Assembly: GCF_029867415.1 (NCBI RefSeq)
Contig: NW_026706186.1
Coordinates: 49,795-113,794, forward strand
Length of the DNA stretch: 64,000 nt
Direction: 5' to 3'
DNA from: Vicia villosa
Taxonomy: Eukaryota > Streptophyta > Magnoliopsida > Fabales > Fabaceae
Part shown: in pieces, positions 45,088 to 55,252 of the stretch
How the letters are laid out: every line of letters starts with the position of its first letter
How positions within the stretch are numbered: position 1 is the stretch's first letter
The notes under the pieces: model-generated
Told to the model about the DNA's origin: nothing
Database searches by the model: none
What the model saw: only the letters and a program-made list of their open reading frames with translations
Translations under genes and position numbers: made by a program

Positions 45088-46144
45088 AAGCTCAAAGAAG
45101 CCTGAAAGAGGAGAATCTTCTTGAAGTAGAAGATTTGACAAGAAGAAGGTCATCTGCTACGGGTGCAATGAGCCTGGACACTTCAAGAATGAATGTCCAA
45201 AACTTCAGAAGGAGAATCCCAAGAAGAAGTTTCATAAGAAGAAAGGTCTTATGGCAACATGGGATGATTCAGAATCAGAACCAGAATCAGACTCTGGAGG
45301 CGAGCAGGCAAACATTGCACTGATGGCCACAGTGGATGATAGATCATAATCTACATCAGAATCAGATTCTGAAGAGGTATTTTCTGAACTGTCTAGAGAT
45401 GAATTAGTTTCCAGTTTAACTGAACTTCTGGAACTCAAGGCTCATCTTAGCATCAAATACAAAAAGCAGAAAAAGCTATTTGAATCTGAAACTAAGAAGC
45501 TGGAAGTGAAAAATTCTAAACTGAGAGAAAAATTTTTAAAATTATCCAAGGATATTGGATCTCCTTCTGAATCACAAAAATCCATTCCTAGTCTCAATCA
45601 TATTCTGAAAGAATGTGACTCGAGCTTAAGAAAGTTTTTATCTAGAAGTATTGGAAGAAGTCGTCTTGCTTCTATGATATATGGAGTTTCTGGAAACAAA
45701 AGAATTGGCGTTGGCTATGAGGGTGATACCCCACACAAATTTGAACCTATAGATGATATGAAAATCACATACAAGCCATTGTATGACCAGTTCAAATATG
45801 GCCAATCTCATGATATTAAGCTCACTTCACATGCCAAAAGCTTTCACGCTGCACACACCAAGAAGCATGTGACACAACCTAGAAAATATCATGCTGCCAA
45901 ACCTAAAGAATATCATGTTGTTCCTCCTGTTGTTTATTATGCTAAACCCAAGTTCAATCAGAACTTGAGGAAAACTAACAAGAAAGGACCCAAGAAGTTG
46001 TGGGTACCTAAAGAGAAGATAATTTCTATTGCAGATATCTTTTGCAGCAAAGAAGACAAAGAACAAAGTGTCTTGGTACCTGGACTCTGGGTGCTCGCGA
46101 CACATGAAGGGAAGAAGGTCTATGTCCAAAGACTTGGTGCTTAA
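45088..46144 (+). pseudogene. Copia-3 gag, C-terminal part with zinc knuckle, broken
   Basis: Continues gag after the nested element, beginning with the second AAGCT. CCHC knuckle (C-x2-C-x4-H-x4-C) at 45155-45196 would bind element RNA. S/E/D-rich and coiled-coil regions follow (LKAHLSIKYKKQKKLFESE), then a basic H/K/P repeat region. TGA at 45122-45124 and TAA at 45347-45349 break it. It overlaps the protease frame from about 46030 in another reading frame. Confidence 0.82.
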
Positions 46145-46826
46145 GTCTGGTGGAGAAGTCAAGTTTGGAGGAGATCAAAAGGGCAAGATAATTGGCTCTG
46201 GAACCATAAGTATGGGTAACTCTCCTTCCATAACTAATGTACTTCTTGTAGAAGGATTAGCACATAACTTATTGTCCATAAGTCAATTAAGTGACAATGG
46301 TTATGACATAATCTTCAATCAAAATTCTTGCAAGGCTGTAAGTCAGAAGGATGGCTCAATCCTATTTACAGGCAAGAGAAAGAACAACATTTATAAGATT
46401 GATCTTTCTGATCTTGAGAAGCAGAAGGTGACTTGCCTTATGTCTGTTTCTGAAGAGCAATGGGTCTGGCACAGAAGACTAGGACATGCTAGCTTGAGAA
46501 AAATTTCTCAGATTAACAAACTAAATCTGGTCAGAGGACTCTCAATTCTGAAATACAAATCAGATGCTCTTTGTGAAGCATGTAAGAAGGGAAAGTTCTC
46601 CAAACCTGCATTCAAGTCTAAGAATGTTGTCTCTTCCTCTAGGCCGTTAGAGCTTCTGCACATTGATCTGTTTGGACCAGTCAAAACAGCATCTGTCAGA
46701 GGGAAGAAATATGGATTAGTCATTGTTGATGATTATAGCCGCTGGACATGGGTAAAGTTCTTAAAACACAAAAATTAATACTGCATGTCAAAACAGCATC
46801 TGTCAGAAGCAATTAATACTGCATGT
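46029..46826 (+). pseudogene. Copia-3 protease and integrase N-terminus, core deleted
   Basis: Protease motif WYLDSGCSRHMKG near 46075. Integrase zinc region WHRRLGHASLRKISQ..CEACKKGK (46470-46590). First catalytic D in LHIDLFGP near 46663. The frame ends at WVKFLKHKN followed by TAA at 46776-46778. The segment that should hold the second D (SDHGGEF) and the E (GVVERKN) is missing, about 75 codons by comparison with Copia-2. The join has a 22-nt filler copied from 46680-46700 and a 16-bp direct repeat. Integration activity is impossible. Confidence 0.85.
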
Positions 46827-48900
46827 TATATTCAGAATAGAATATATATAAGACCTATTCTAAATAAGACTCCTTATGAATTGTGGAAGAACAGAAAGCC
46901 CAACATTTCATATTTTCATCCTTTTGGATGTGTTTGTTTTATTCTGAATACTAAAGATCATCTTGGTAAGTTTGATTCTAAGACACAAAAATGTTTCCTT
47001 CTTGGATATTCTGATAGCTCTAAAGGCTACAAAGTATACAATACTGAAACATTGGTTGTAGAAGAATCAATCAATATCATATTTGATGATAAGCTTGGTC
47101 TTGAAAAGCCAAAGCAGTTTGAGAATTTTGCAGATGTAGATATTGATATATCAGAAGCTGAAGAACCAAGAAGCAAATTTTCAGAAGCTGAAAGTCTCAG
47201 AAGCAAAGGATCAGAAGATCAAGTTGCTGCATCTTTAGAGAATCTCAGAATTTCTAAAGAGCCAATAGTTAGAAGATCTTCTAGACTCACTTCAGCTCAC
47301 TCAGAAGATGTGATTATTGGAAAGAAAGATGATCCTATCAGAACAAAAGCATTCCTTAAGAACAATGCAGAATGTCAATTAGGTCTTGTTTCTTTGATCG
47401 AGCCAACTTCTGTTGATCAAGCTCTAGAAGATCCAGACTGGATAATTGCCATGCAAGAAGAACTAAATCAGTTTACAAGGAATGATGTATGGGATCTTGT
47501 TCCACGACCAAAAGGATTCAACATCATTGGTACAAAGTGGGTTTTCAGAAATAAGCTAACTGAGAAGGGAGAAGTGGTAAGAAGCAAAGCCAGACTGGTG
47601 GCTCAGGGTTATAGTCAGCAAGAAGGTATTGACTATACAGAAACCTTTGCACCAGTGGCCAGGTTAGAATCTATTCGCCTATTAATTTCTTTTGCCACTC
47701 AACATAACATCACTCTGTATCAGATGGATGTTAAGAGTGCCTTCTTAAATGGCTATATAGATGAGGAAGTCTATGTCCACCAACCTCTTGGTTTTGAAGA
47801 CTCCAAGTCTCCAGAACATGTTTTCAAACTAAAGAAATCATTGTATGGGTCGAAGCAAGCTCCTAGAGCTTGGTATGAGAGATTAAGTTCTTTCCTTCTG
47901 AACAATGGTTTCACTAGAGGACAAGTGGATATGACTCTCTTCTGTAAAACATCTAAGAAGGACATTTTAATTTGTCAAATTTATGTCGATGATATTATTT
48001 TTGTAACATCTAATGCTACACTAGGAAAGGAGTTTGCTAAGTCTATGCAGGCTGAATTTGAAATGAGTATGATGGGAGAACTTAAGTATTTTCTTGGGAT
48101 TCAAATCAATCAAACTTCTGATGGAACATATGTTCATCAAGCGAAGTATGTGAAAGAACTTCTGAAGAAGTTTAATCTTTTGAAAGCAAAGAAGCCAAAA
48201 CTCCTATGCATCCTACGTGTGTCCTAGGTAAGGATGAGGTAAGTAAGAAGGTGGATCAGAAGTTGTACAGAGGTATGATTGGATCTCTTCTATATTTAAC
48301 TGCTTCTAGACCTGACATTTTATTCAATGTTTGGTTGTGCGCTAGATTCCAATCAGATCCTAGAGAATCTCACTTAACAGTTGTTAAGAGAATTCTGAGG
48401 TATCTGAAAGGTACTACTAATGTTGGTTTAGTCTACAGAAGATCTAAAGAATATAACTTAGTAGGATTTTGTGATGCCGACTATGCTGGAGATAGAATTG
48501 AAAGGAAGAGTACTTCTGGAAGTGTCAATTTCTTGGAAGTCACCTGATCTCCTGGTACAGCAAGAAGTAAGCTACCATTGCCCTCTCAACAACAGAAGAA
48601 GAATATGTTGATGCTGCTGGTTGTAGCACACAAATGCTCTGGATGAAGAGTCATCTAGAAGATTATCAAATATATGAGAGTAACATTCCTATCTTCTGTG
48701 ATAATACTGCTGCCATATGTTTATCTAAGAATCCTATCTTACACTCCAAAGCTAAACATGTTGAGATTAAAGATCATTTCATTAGGGACTATGTTCAGAA
48801 GGGTGTTCTTTCTTTAAACTTTGTGGATACAGACCATCAATATCTTTACAAAACCCGTTGCTGAAGATAGGTTTAAATTCATTCTGAAGAATATCAGTAT
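46827..48900 (+). pseudogene. Copia-3 reverse transcriptase-RNase H, broken
   Basis: Open from the end of integrase (ACYIQNRIYIRP) through an S/E-rich linker into copia [43 protein letters not shown], catalytic YVDDI near 47985. A frame change at about 48180-48205 moves the C-terminal part to the frame starting at 48206. RNase H shows FCDADYAGD near 48470; a frame change near 48525 and TAA near 48572 follow. STTEEEY stands where AEAEY is usual. The end block DHQ..DIFTKP has a small deletion. Confidence 0.87.
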
Positions 48901-49388
48901 GGATTTATTCCCAGAATGAGAAGATGAGAAGTTCTTACGCATGGTTAAGTTCTGAGATGTGTGAGACTATGGTTTCATAAGAAGTTTTGTCAGTGATAAT
49001 TCTGATTCAGTTATTACTAACGATTCATTATCTAAGTTGATTCATAATCTCTTTAAAACAGATGTCACCAGTTTTCCAGAAAATGAACATGTGTTCACTA
49101 TTTTTGGACAAGCATGCGTGCAGTTGGGGAGACGTCGCCCTAGGTAACTGTGCAAATCATGTCTGTTTTCACTTTATCTCTCCTAACATCATATCTCATT
49201 AAATGTAAATTGATGTCATGTTTTTCCGTAATCATTTCATTTAAAACTTATTGCATTTTTTTATCCAACCTTTTATATACCCTTTTTCACTTTCATTTCA
49301 TATTTTTACTCTCTCTTCATTCATCCCTCTCTTTCTTTTCTCATTCATGCATAAACCCTAGTTCGTGTCTGCATCTCAGCATTTCACC
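48901..49388 (+). other. Copia-3 spacer between pol and extra ORF
   Basis: No gene. Pyrimidine-rich in the second half. A TATA-like TTTTATATAC at 49271-49280 lies 118 bp upstream of the extra-ORF ATG, in the same relative place as the TATA-like site of Copia-2. Confidence 0.5.
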
Positions 49389-50512
49389 ATGAATCCTTCA
49401 TCTAGTTCATCAAGCCAAGTAGAAATGTCTTCTACTCATCTGGTTTTCATCAAGCATGGTTATACTCCATTGAAGACCTGTTCCATTCCTACACCAGAAA
49501 TGGAAGTTCTTTGTGAATCTTCGGTAGATTTTGAAATTTTAAAAGTACATGGTATCAAACCCGATGCAAAGACAATGGCTCAAGGCTGTTCAAACTACCT
49601 TGATAGATTGGTTGGACCAATTTATCCTATATTAATGAAAGATTTCTGGGCTCATGCAACGGTTACCCCAACTGCAATCATTTCCTTCGTGTTAGGGCAT
49701 GAAGTTGTGATAACTGAAAAGCTGATCAGGAAGTTGTACAATCTGGATGATGAATAAGGAAGCACTGGTCCTCTTCCTAGAAGAGTTTGTTGGTCATCAG
49801 TTGAGAGACAAATATCTAATGCTACTGGTCTTGCATCTCATCTAATGCTGGATATCTTCTAGAAGTTGATGATGGCAGATATTTTCATCCCATTAGAAAC
49901 AGAAGATCTCTTGAGGAGAAGATGTTTGTTGATGAATTGCTAGACAACCCTTGTAGGGAGAATGTGGTCTGGAGACCTAAGTATCCAGTTCTGATTGGAG
50001 ACTTCAACTGGCTGTTTAACTTTCTGAGGGAGAATCCTTCTAAGAAGTGCCCCAATATGGTCATTCCAAAAGTTGTTGATCCTCTAGAAGTTCCTGCTCC
50101 TACTGCTCCAAGGAATCTTGCTGCCATTCTTCAAGCTCTTGAGAATGGAGATTCTGATCTTCCTGCTCCGGAGTATGAAGAAGATGCTTCTATGGAAGAA
50201 GCTGATGTTGAAGATCATCCTGCTGAGACTATTCCTAATGAGGAAAATCAAGATGATGATCTTACCATGGATGCTGCTGTTGAGAATGATGTCCCTTTGA
50301 ACAGAAGTTGTGAAGCTTCTTCTGGTGAACCCTCTCTTCTGGTGAAGAATCTAGAGGTTATTTAGAAGAATTAAGCTGATTTGGCTTCTCGCATGGACAA
50401 GCAAGATGATATCAACGAAGAATTTCGCTCTTTCATGGTGAAGCATACTGAGAGCAATGCTGGGATTCATGACATGCTGGCCAAGATTAAGTCTAAGCTA
50501 GGCTCATCATAG
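49389..50512 (+). pseudogene. Copia-3 extra 3' ORF (env-like/ORF3 position)
   Basis: ATG at 49389, S/P-rich start, then a globular region (VHGIKPDAKTMAQGCSNYLD, HEVVITEKLIRKLYNLDDE) with TAA at 49755-49757. The rest is in other frames: 49922-50365 codes VDELLDNPCRENVVWRPKYP and an acidic, N/D/E-rich tail, with stops near 50365. The terminal part (RMDKQDDINEEFRSFM..) looks coiled-coil. It occupies the same place as the ORF in Copia-2 but shares little sequence by eye. Function unknown; no clear signal peptide or transmembrane helix in the original frame. Confidence 0.62.
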
Positions 50513-50689
50513 TCTTTTGTGTCTTAGTTGTTTCTTTTGTTCTTGCATCTGTTTTCTATGCATCTCCCTAGTATCTTCTGATAATCTTCTTTTGGCAATC
50601 AATGAAAATTATCTTCTTTTCTCTCATATTGTTTGTTTGTCATCTGAATCTTTTATGTTTTTTGATGTTATGACAAAAAGGAGGAGAAA

Positions 50690-50827
50690 CTGTGATAAAT
50701 GATCTGATTTATATTATCAGTTGTTGGGAGTAAGTCTCCACATTTCTAACATAATTTGCTGTGATAAATGATCTGATTTATATTATCAGTTGCTGGGAGT
50801 AAGTCTCCACATTTCTAACAGAATTTG
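50690..50827 (+). repeat. 69-bp tandem duplication upstream of Copia-3 3' LTR
   Basis: CTGTGATAAATGATCTGATT.. at 50690 and again at 50759, two near-identical 69-bp units just after an A/G-rich tract (50673-50689). Confidence 0.92.
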
Positions 50828-51056
50828 CAAGTTCTATGTCTTTGAGTGTTTTGCAGGATTGAAGATATTCTAAAAAGCTCAACATGAGAAGCAAAGACAT
50901 GGGGAAAAGCAATTCTATATAGAAGCAAGTTCATGAAATTTGAAGCAAGCTGAGTGCTGTGAAGCTTCAAGATCAGAAGCAAGAAGGAAGAATGTTATGA
51001 TATTATGATGATAGAATATGCTCTAACACATTTTTATTCCTCATATGTTCTGATAT

Positions 51057-51363
51057 TTGTGATCAGAATACTCTAGAAAGTCTTAGAAGGTATCTAAGCA
51101 GATTATTCCTAGAGCGATCAAGTTGTGATCAGTATACTCTACAAGACTTAGCAGTTGTCTAAGTGGAAAACCATTGTAATCTCGTGTGATTAGTGGATTA
51201 AATCCTCAGGTGAGGTAAATCACTCCAAGGGGGTGGACTGGAGTAGTTTAGTTAACAACGAACCAGGATAAAAATCATTGTGCAAGTTGTTTTTATCTTA
51301 CAAGTTTTAAAGCTACACTTATTCAAACCCCCCCCCCCTTTCTAAGTGTTTTTCTATCCTTCA
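51057..51363 (+). repeat. Copia-3 3' LTR remnant (R-U5 end only)
   Basis: Aligns with the last ~305 bp of the 5' LTR (36679-36983), including GATCAGAATACTCTAGAAAGTC, AAGGGGGTGGACTGGAGTAG and the C run. About 820 bp of U3, including the TATA region, is missing. Ends TATCCTTCA then GTTTT. Confidence 0.85.
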
Positions 51364-51660
51364 GTTTTGCTTGTTGCAGGTATATTGGCTATGAACGAAA
51401 ACCGCAGGTGATTCGTAGCAAAATCATGGAATGGTTTGCAGGTTGCGTGAAGAAGACGAGGACGTGTCATGATGCTGTTGGTCCATTAAAATCTCCACGC
51501 GCGATTTCTAGATGAGTGTGCAACATTTTATATAAGCCAATTGAATCACTTGTTTAACACAAAGAGTGTGTGGTTCAGTTGGTAAAGGCCTGATGTGAAC
51601 TACGAGGGCGTGGGTTCGATCCTGCGTCCCCTCAATTATTTTTGTGAAGAATAAATTCTC
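51364..51660 (+). repeat. LTR-D, right part, with tRNA-like segment
   Basis: Begins with the second GTTTT and continues LTR-D from 35852. The 3' end of the LTR (shared GGTGC..CCTTCCC box, primer site) is absent, so LTR-D is truncated before the permease. The A/B-box segment at 51566-51633 is described separately. Confidence 0.6.
51566..51633 (+). other. tRNA-like A and B boxes (SINE-like or tRNA relic)
   Basis: TGGTTCAGTTGG at 51571-51582 fits a polymerase III A box and GGTTCGATCC at 51613-51622 fits a B box. Spacing of about 30 bp is like a real tRNA. The acceptor and anticodon arms do not pair well, so this is not called as a functional tRNA gene. Confidence 0.45.
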
Positions 51661-51681
51661 CTTATCCGGTGCGCAACAACC

Positions 51682-54362
51682 ATGGAACTTCATGATGCAA
51701 CCCCAGATCCAGGCCCTTGGTTGATCATCCATGCTGATCCAACGTTCCTGAAGCTGCATGACCAACATGGAACACACACGACCACCACACTTCAAATAAC
51801 AAGAACTGCTTTTGGGGCTTATGATGATGATGGACATGCCAAAAGACCAGGTAAAATCACTTGTCTATAGTATCATAAGATTCATATATGTATAAAGATT
51901 GCTCCAATTGAATACTGATGTTTTCTTTTTTTGTATTCAGTAGGAAATGTGAGAAGTGTTGTGGCTCATATAATCACAGCTGTTATTGGCTTTGGTGTTT
52001 TTTCTTTAGGGTGGAGTATTTCTAAATTAGGATGGATTGGAGGGCCAGTTGCTCTACATTTTTGCACAACAACTACATGCATTTCTTCATCCCTGTTATC
52101 TGATTGCTATAGAAATCCCGGTTCTGTGACCGGGAAAAGAAACCACTCTTACATCAATGCTGTTAGAGTCAATCTTGGTAATAACACTATACAACATAGA
52201 TACACTTTTCATGAACTAGAATAACAATTACAACTTCTAATTGAGTTTAATGCTGATTTAGGTATGAAAAGAACATATGTGGCTGGTTTGCTTCAATTCT
52301 TGGTCTTGTATGGGACTTTGGTTGCCTATGTAATTATCGCAGCAACCAGTTTGAGGTACTTTGATAGGATCGTGGAGTTAGATTAGATAATTTAAATATT
52401 TTACTTGAAAGTTAATTAGTTAATGATATATATTTTAGGGTCACTATATTTTAGTATTCATTACTTGAAAGTTAACTATCATTAGTATTAAGCTAATTGT
52501 CGTGGTGTGATTCTTTGTCACTATGGATAGTTGGTTGAAGTATAGGAGGGTATTTTAATAGAATATTATGGGGCGTTTATCATCTATGTGTCTGTGAGTT
52601 CGACCAGGCCCGGACGGTAGTGTCATTTTTGGTGTCGACTGAAACAAATTGAATTTATTTAGAGTGGTTATACAGGTGCTGAATTTAGCTTAGTCAATGG
52701 AGATGCTGTCATTTTTTTGTCATATACTGCATAAAAATAATTCTTCTTATTATTCCTATTAATTTGGAATGGAACTGGTATCTTAGCAGTTGGTCTCATT
52801 ATTAGGATTGGGATGTGTTCCAAGTATAGGAGTTTTTTGGTGTTGGATCTGCTTGTCATTTTGGTGTTGGATATGCTTGTTAGTTGTATTAGCAATAATT
52901 GTAATGTGTTGTTACAGTATGTCTTTATGTATGGGTGTGTTTTGTATCTGTTTTGAATTGGTGTTCTTTATGGCATCACTTATGCGCTTTAATAAACTTG
53001 ACTTAACAAAAAAAACGTTCATTTTACCATTACCTACCTGCCAACAATCCAATGACACATGTTTATTCTACTAATTCATAATACATGGCTATTGTGATTT
53101 CAAATTGTTATCACAAGGAAGGACACAATGCTCCTTGTAGTTATGGTGGTAACTTATATATGATGCTATTCGGACTTGTTCAGATTCTGATGTCATTCAT
53201 ACCGAATCTCCATGACAAGGCATGGGTTTCAATTGTGGCTGCTATTATGTCATTTTCATACTCATTTATTGGAGTAGGACTAGGCATAGCAACTGTCATA
53301 AGTAAGATTGAATTTCCATCATAACAATATTACTATTCTAGAATCCATCTTATAATTGTTATTGATAGTGCTTTAGTTTCACTTGCAGAAAACGGAACAA
53401 TTATGGGAAGTGGGACAGGAGCACAAACTGCTAATGTTGTTGAGAAAGTCTGGTTAATCTTCCAGGCACTTGGCGACAATAGCTTTTCCTATCCATACTC
53501 AACTATCCTTATTGAGATAGAGGTACTTTCAATATTTCATACTCAAATTTGATGAGTAAAGGCTGATTTTTATATATATATATATATATACATATTAAAT
53601 AAATTATTGACTTTTGCTGAGAATAGGACACTTTAACGTCTCCTCCATCAGAGCATCTAACCATGAGAAAGGCCTCAGTGGTTTCAATCGCAATTACAAC
53701 ACTCTTCTACCTATTTTGTGGATGTTTTGGATATGCGGCTTTTGGAGATACTGCTTTGGGAAATCTGTTGACAGGGTTTGGATTTTATGAACCTTTCTGG
53801 CTTATTGACATTGTCAATGTCTGTATCATCATTCAACTAGTTGGAGGATATCAGGTACTATCATAATCTCTTACACATAAATTTTAGTTCATATTTCATA
53901 CTAAACCATTTACACTTTTCAACGATTTTATTTGTATCGTCTTTTTCGGCAGATATGTTGTCAACCAATATATAGTACTGTGGATAGATGGTTTTCAAAG
54001 AAATACCCAAACAGTGGCTTTGTGAACGATTTCCACGGAGTGAAACTTCCTCTGTTACATGCTTTTGAGGTAAACCTTTACAGGTTTAGTTTTAGAACAA
54101 CCTTTGTGATTTCAACCGCTGAAGTTGCAATTTTATTCCCTTACTTCAACCAAGTGCTTGGAGTTTTAGGAGCAATAAACTTCTGGCCATTGGCTATATA
54201 TTTTCCAGTTGAAATGTACCTTGTACAGATGAAAATTGAAGCTTGGAGTAAAAATGGATTGTTTTGAGGATGTTTAGCTATGCATGCTTTATTGTAACAA
54301 TGGTAGGATTAATTGGAACTTTTGAAGGCATCATTGCGAAACTCAGCGGGAGAGATCATTGA
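51682..54362 (+). pseudogene. AAP: amino acid permease (AAP family), nearly intact but damaged
   Basis: Proton-coupled amino acid importer of the plasma membrane. Exons by eye: 51682-51850, 51941-52177, 52262-52355, 53087-53301, 53389-53522, 53627-53854 and 53953-54362. All internal joins keep frame, about 495 codons, the usual AAP length. Family blocks: YDDDGHAKR, VAHIITAVIGFGVFSLGWSI, LLSDCYRNP, SNCYHKEGHNAPCSYG, GFGFYEPFWLIDIVN, FWPLAIYFPVEMY. Damage: the acceptor before exon 4 reads AT instead of AG (53085-53086), and one A is missing from the A run at 54250-54254, so translation ends at 54265-54267 and the last membrane segment is lost. The first about 38 residues are unlike AAP and may derive from LTR-D. 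Confidence 0.85.
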
Positions 54363-54645
54363 CATGATTACATACCTCTTAATAATGGTTACTTTAATTT
54401 AGGTATGTATTTGCTGTTGCAGTTTTTCAGTGTTTTACATTCAGTCCTCTTAATAATGGTTTCTTTAATTTAGGTATGTATTTGTTGTTGCACTTTTTCA
54501 GTGTTAGCTGGATTCTATTATGGAGTATCCAGTGCTATAGCTGGGATGAGTTTTCGTTAGCGCTTTGGTTCTTCGAAACTTTTGCATCGTATTTTTTCCG
54601 CGTCTTTATTCAGCTGTGGATTTTTTTGGGCGTTTGGTCGTGTCA
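54361..54645 (+). repeat. AAP downstream flank, duplicated at 32955-33235
   Basis: Starts at the AAP stop. Contains an internal 71-bp tandem pair (CCTCTTAATAATGG at 54375 and 54446). The other copy lies 21.4 kb upstream in the same orientation. Confidence 0.85.
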
Positions 54646-55252
54646 GTTGACTTCTGTAGCAGTGTTGTATAGGAGTCGATTGTATCGCTGGTGGCAGAGT
54701 AGTGGCGGGGTTTTACGAGCCTGTTAGGACCTGGTGTTTAGTTTCTGTTTCTAGTTCAATTGTGTTTTAGGTGTGTCTGATATTTGGTTGAGTGAATTTT
54801 GCTGCATAGTTTGTATCTATTTTGCAGTGGTGTTATTATTTTGATGTAGTCTATACTATTTAGGCATTTCTTTTTCCTGTATTAGTAATGCATGGATTTG
54901 TGAGGATATTTTTAAATTTGGTATTTTGTATTAATTAAATGATATATTATAATAATAACTAACAAAAAAAGGGACCAATTGAAACAAAATGTTCAATATG
55001 ACTAATTGTCTAAATAACAAAAATAAACCACTGACACTATTCTTTGTTAAACACTAATATAGTATCAAGTCAATCATTCAATGACTCTACAATCAATAAC
55101 ATAGACTAACAAATGAACATTGTAACAAGATTTTGTCAGTGTTAACAACACCATTTCATTTCAACATAACCATTTGTGGCATTTTAGTGTCAAAAGCATT
55201 TCTCATCTAAAAAACAAAGACCACAGACGCTAACTCGACTTTATTTCACCGG
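54646..55252. other. noncoding, no gene seen
   Basis: G/T-rich then AT-rich; no domain in any frame. The GTTTAGTTTCTGTTTCT..TAGGCATTTC stretch resembles untranslated LINE or gene flank sequence, but this cannot be confirmed by eye. Confidence 0.4.

Larger units (their letters stand above)
35853..51363 (+). mobile_element. Copia-3: SIRE-like Ty1/copia, complete ends, carrying a nested element
   Basis: Bounded by GTTTT duplications. Parts: 5' LTR 35853-36983, primer site, gag 37070-37922 and 45093-46140 (split by the nested element 37928-45087), protease-integrase, RT-RNase H, extra ORF 49389-50512, spacer with a 69-bp duplication, and a 3' LTR remnant 51057-51363. Without the nested element it is about 8.35 kb. 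Gag, integrase, RT and the extra ORF are all broken, and the 3' LTR has lost most of U3. Confidence 0.9.

Noticed and set aside
46065..46144. End of Copia-3 gag frame reading VPGLWVLATHEGKKVYV as a distinct protein domain
   Set aside because: This is the protease-coding DNA (WYLDSGCS) read in another frame.
51566..51633. Functional tRNA gene
   Set aside because: A and B boxes are good, but acceptor and anticodon stems do not pair convincingly, so it is listed only as tRNA-like.
52356..53086. Separate small gene within the large fourth-exon intron of the permease
   Set aside because: The frame at 52790-53074 is C/F/W-rich, overlaps the expected acceptor and has no domain; read as intron sequence.
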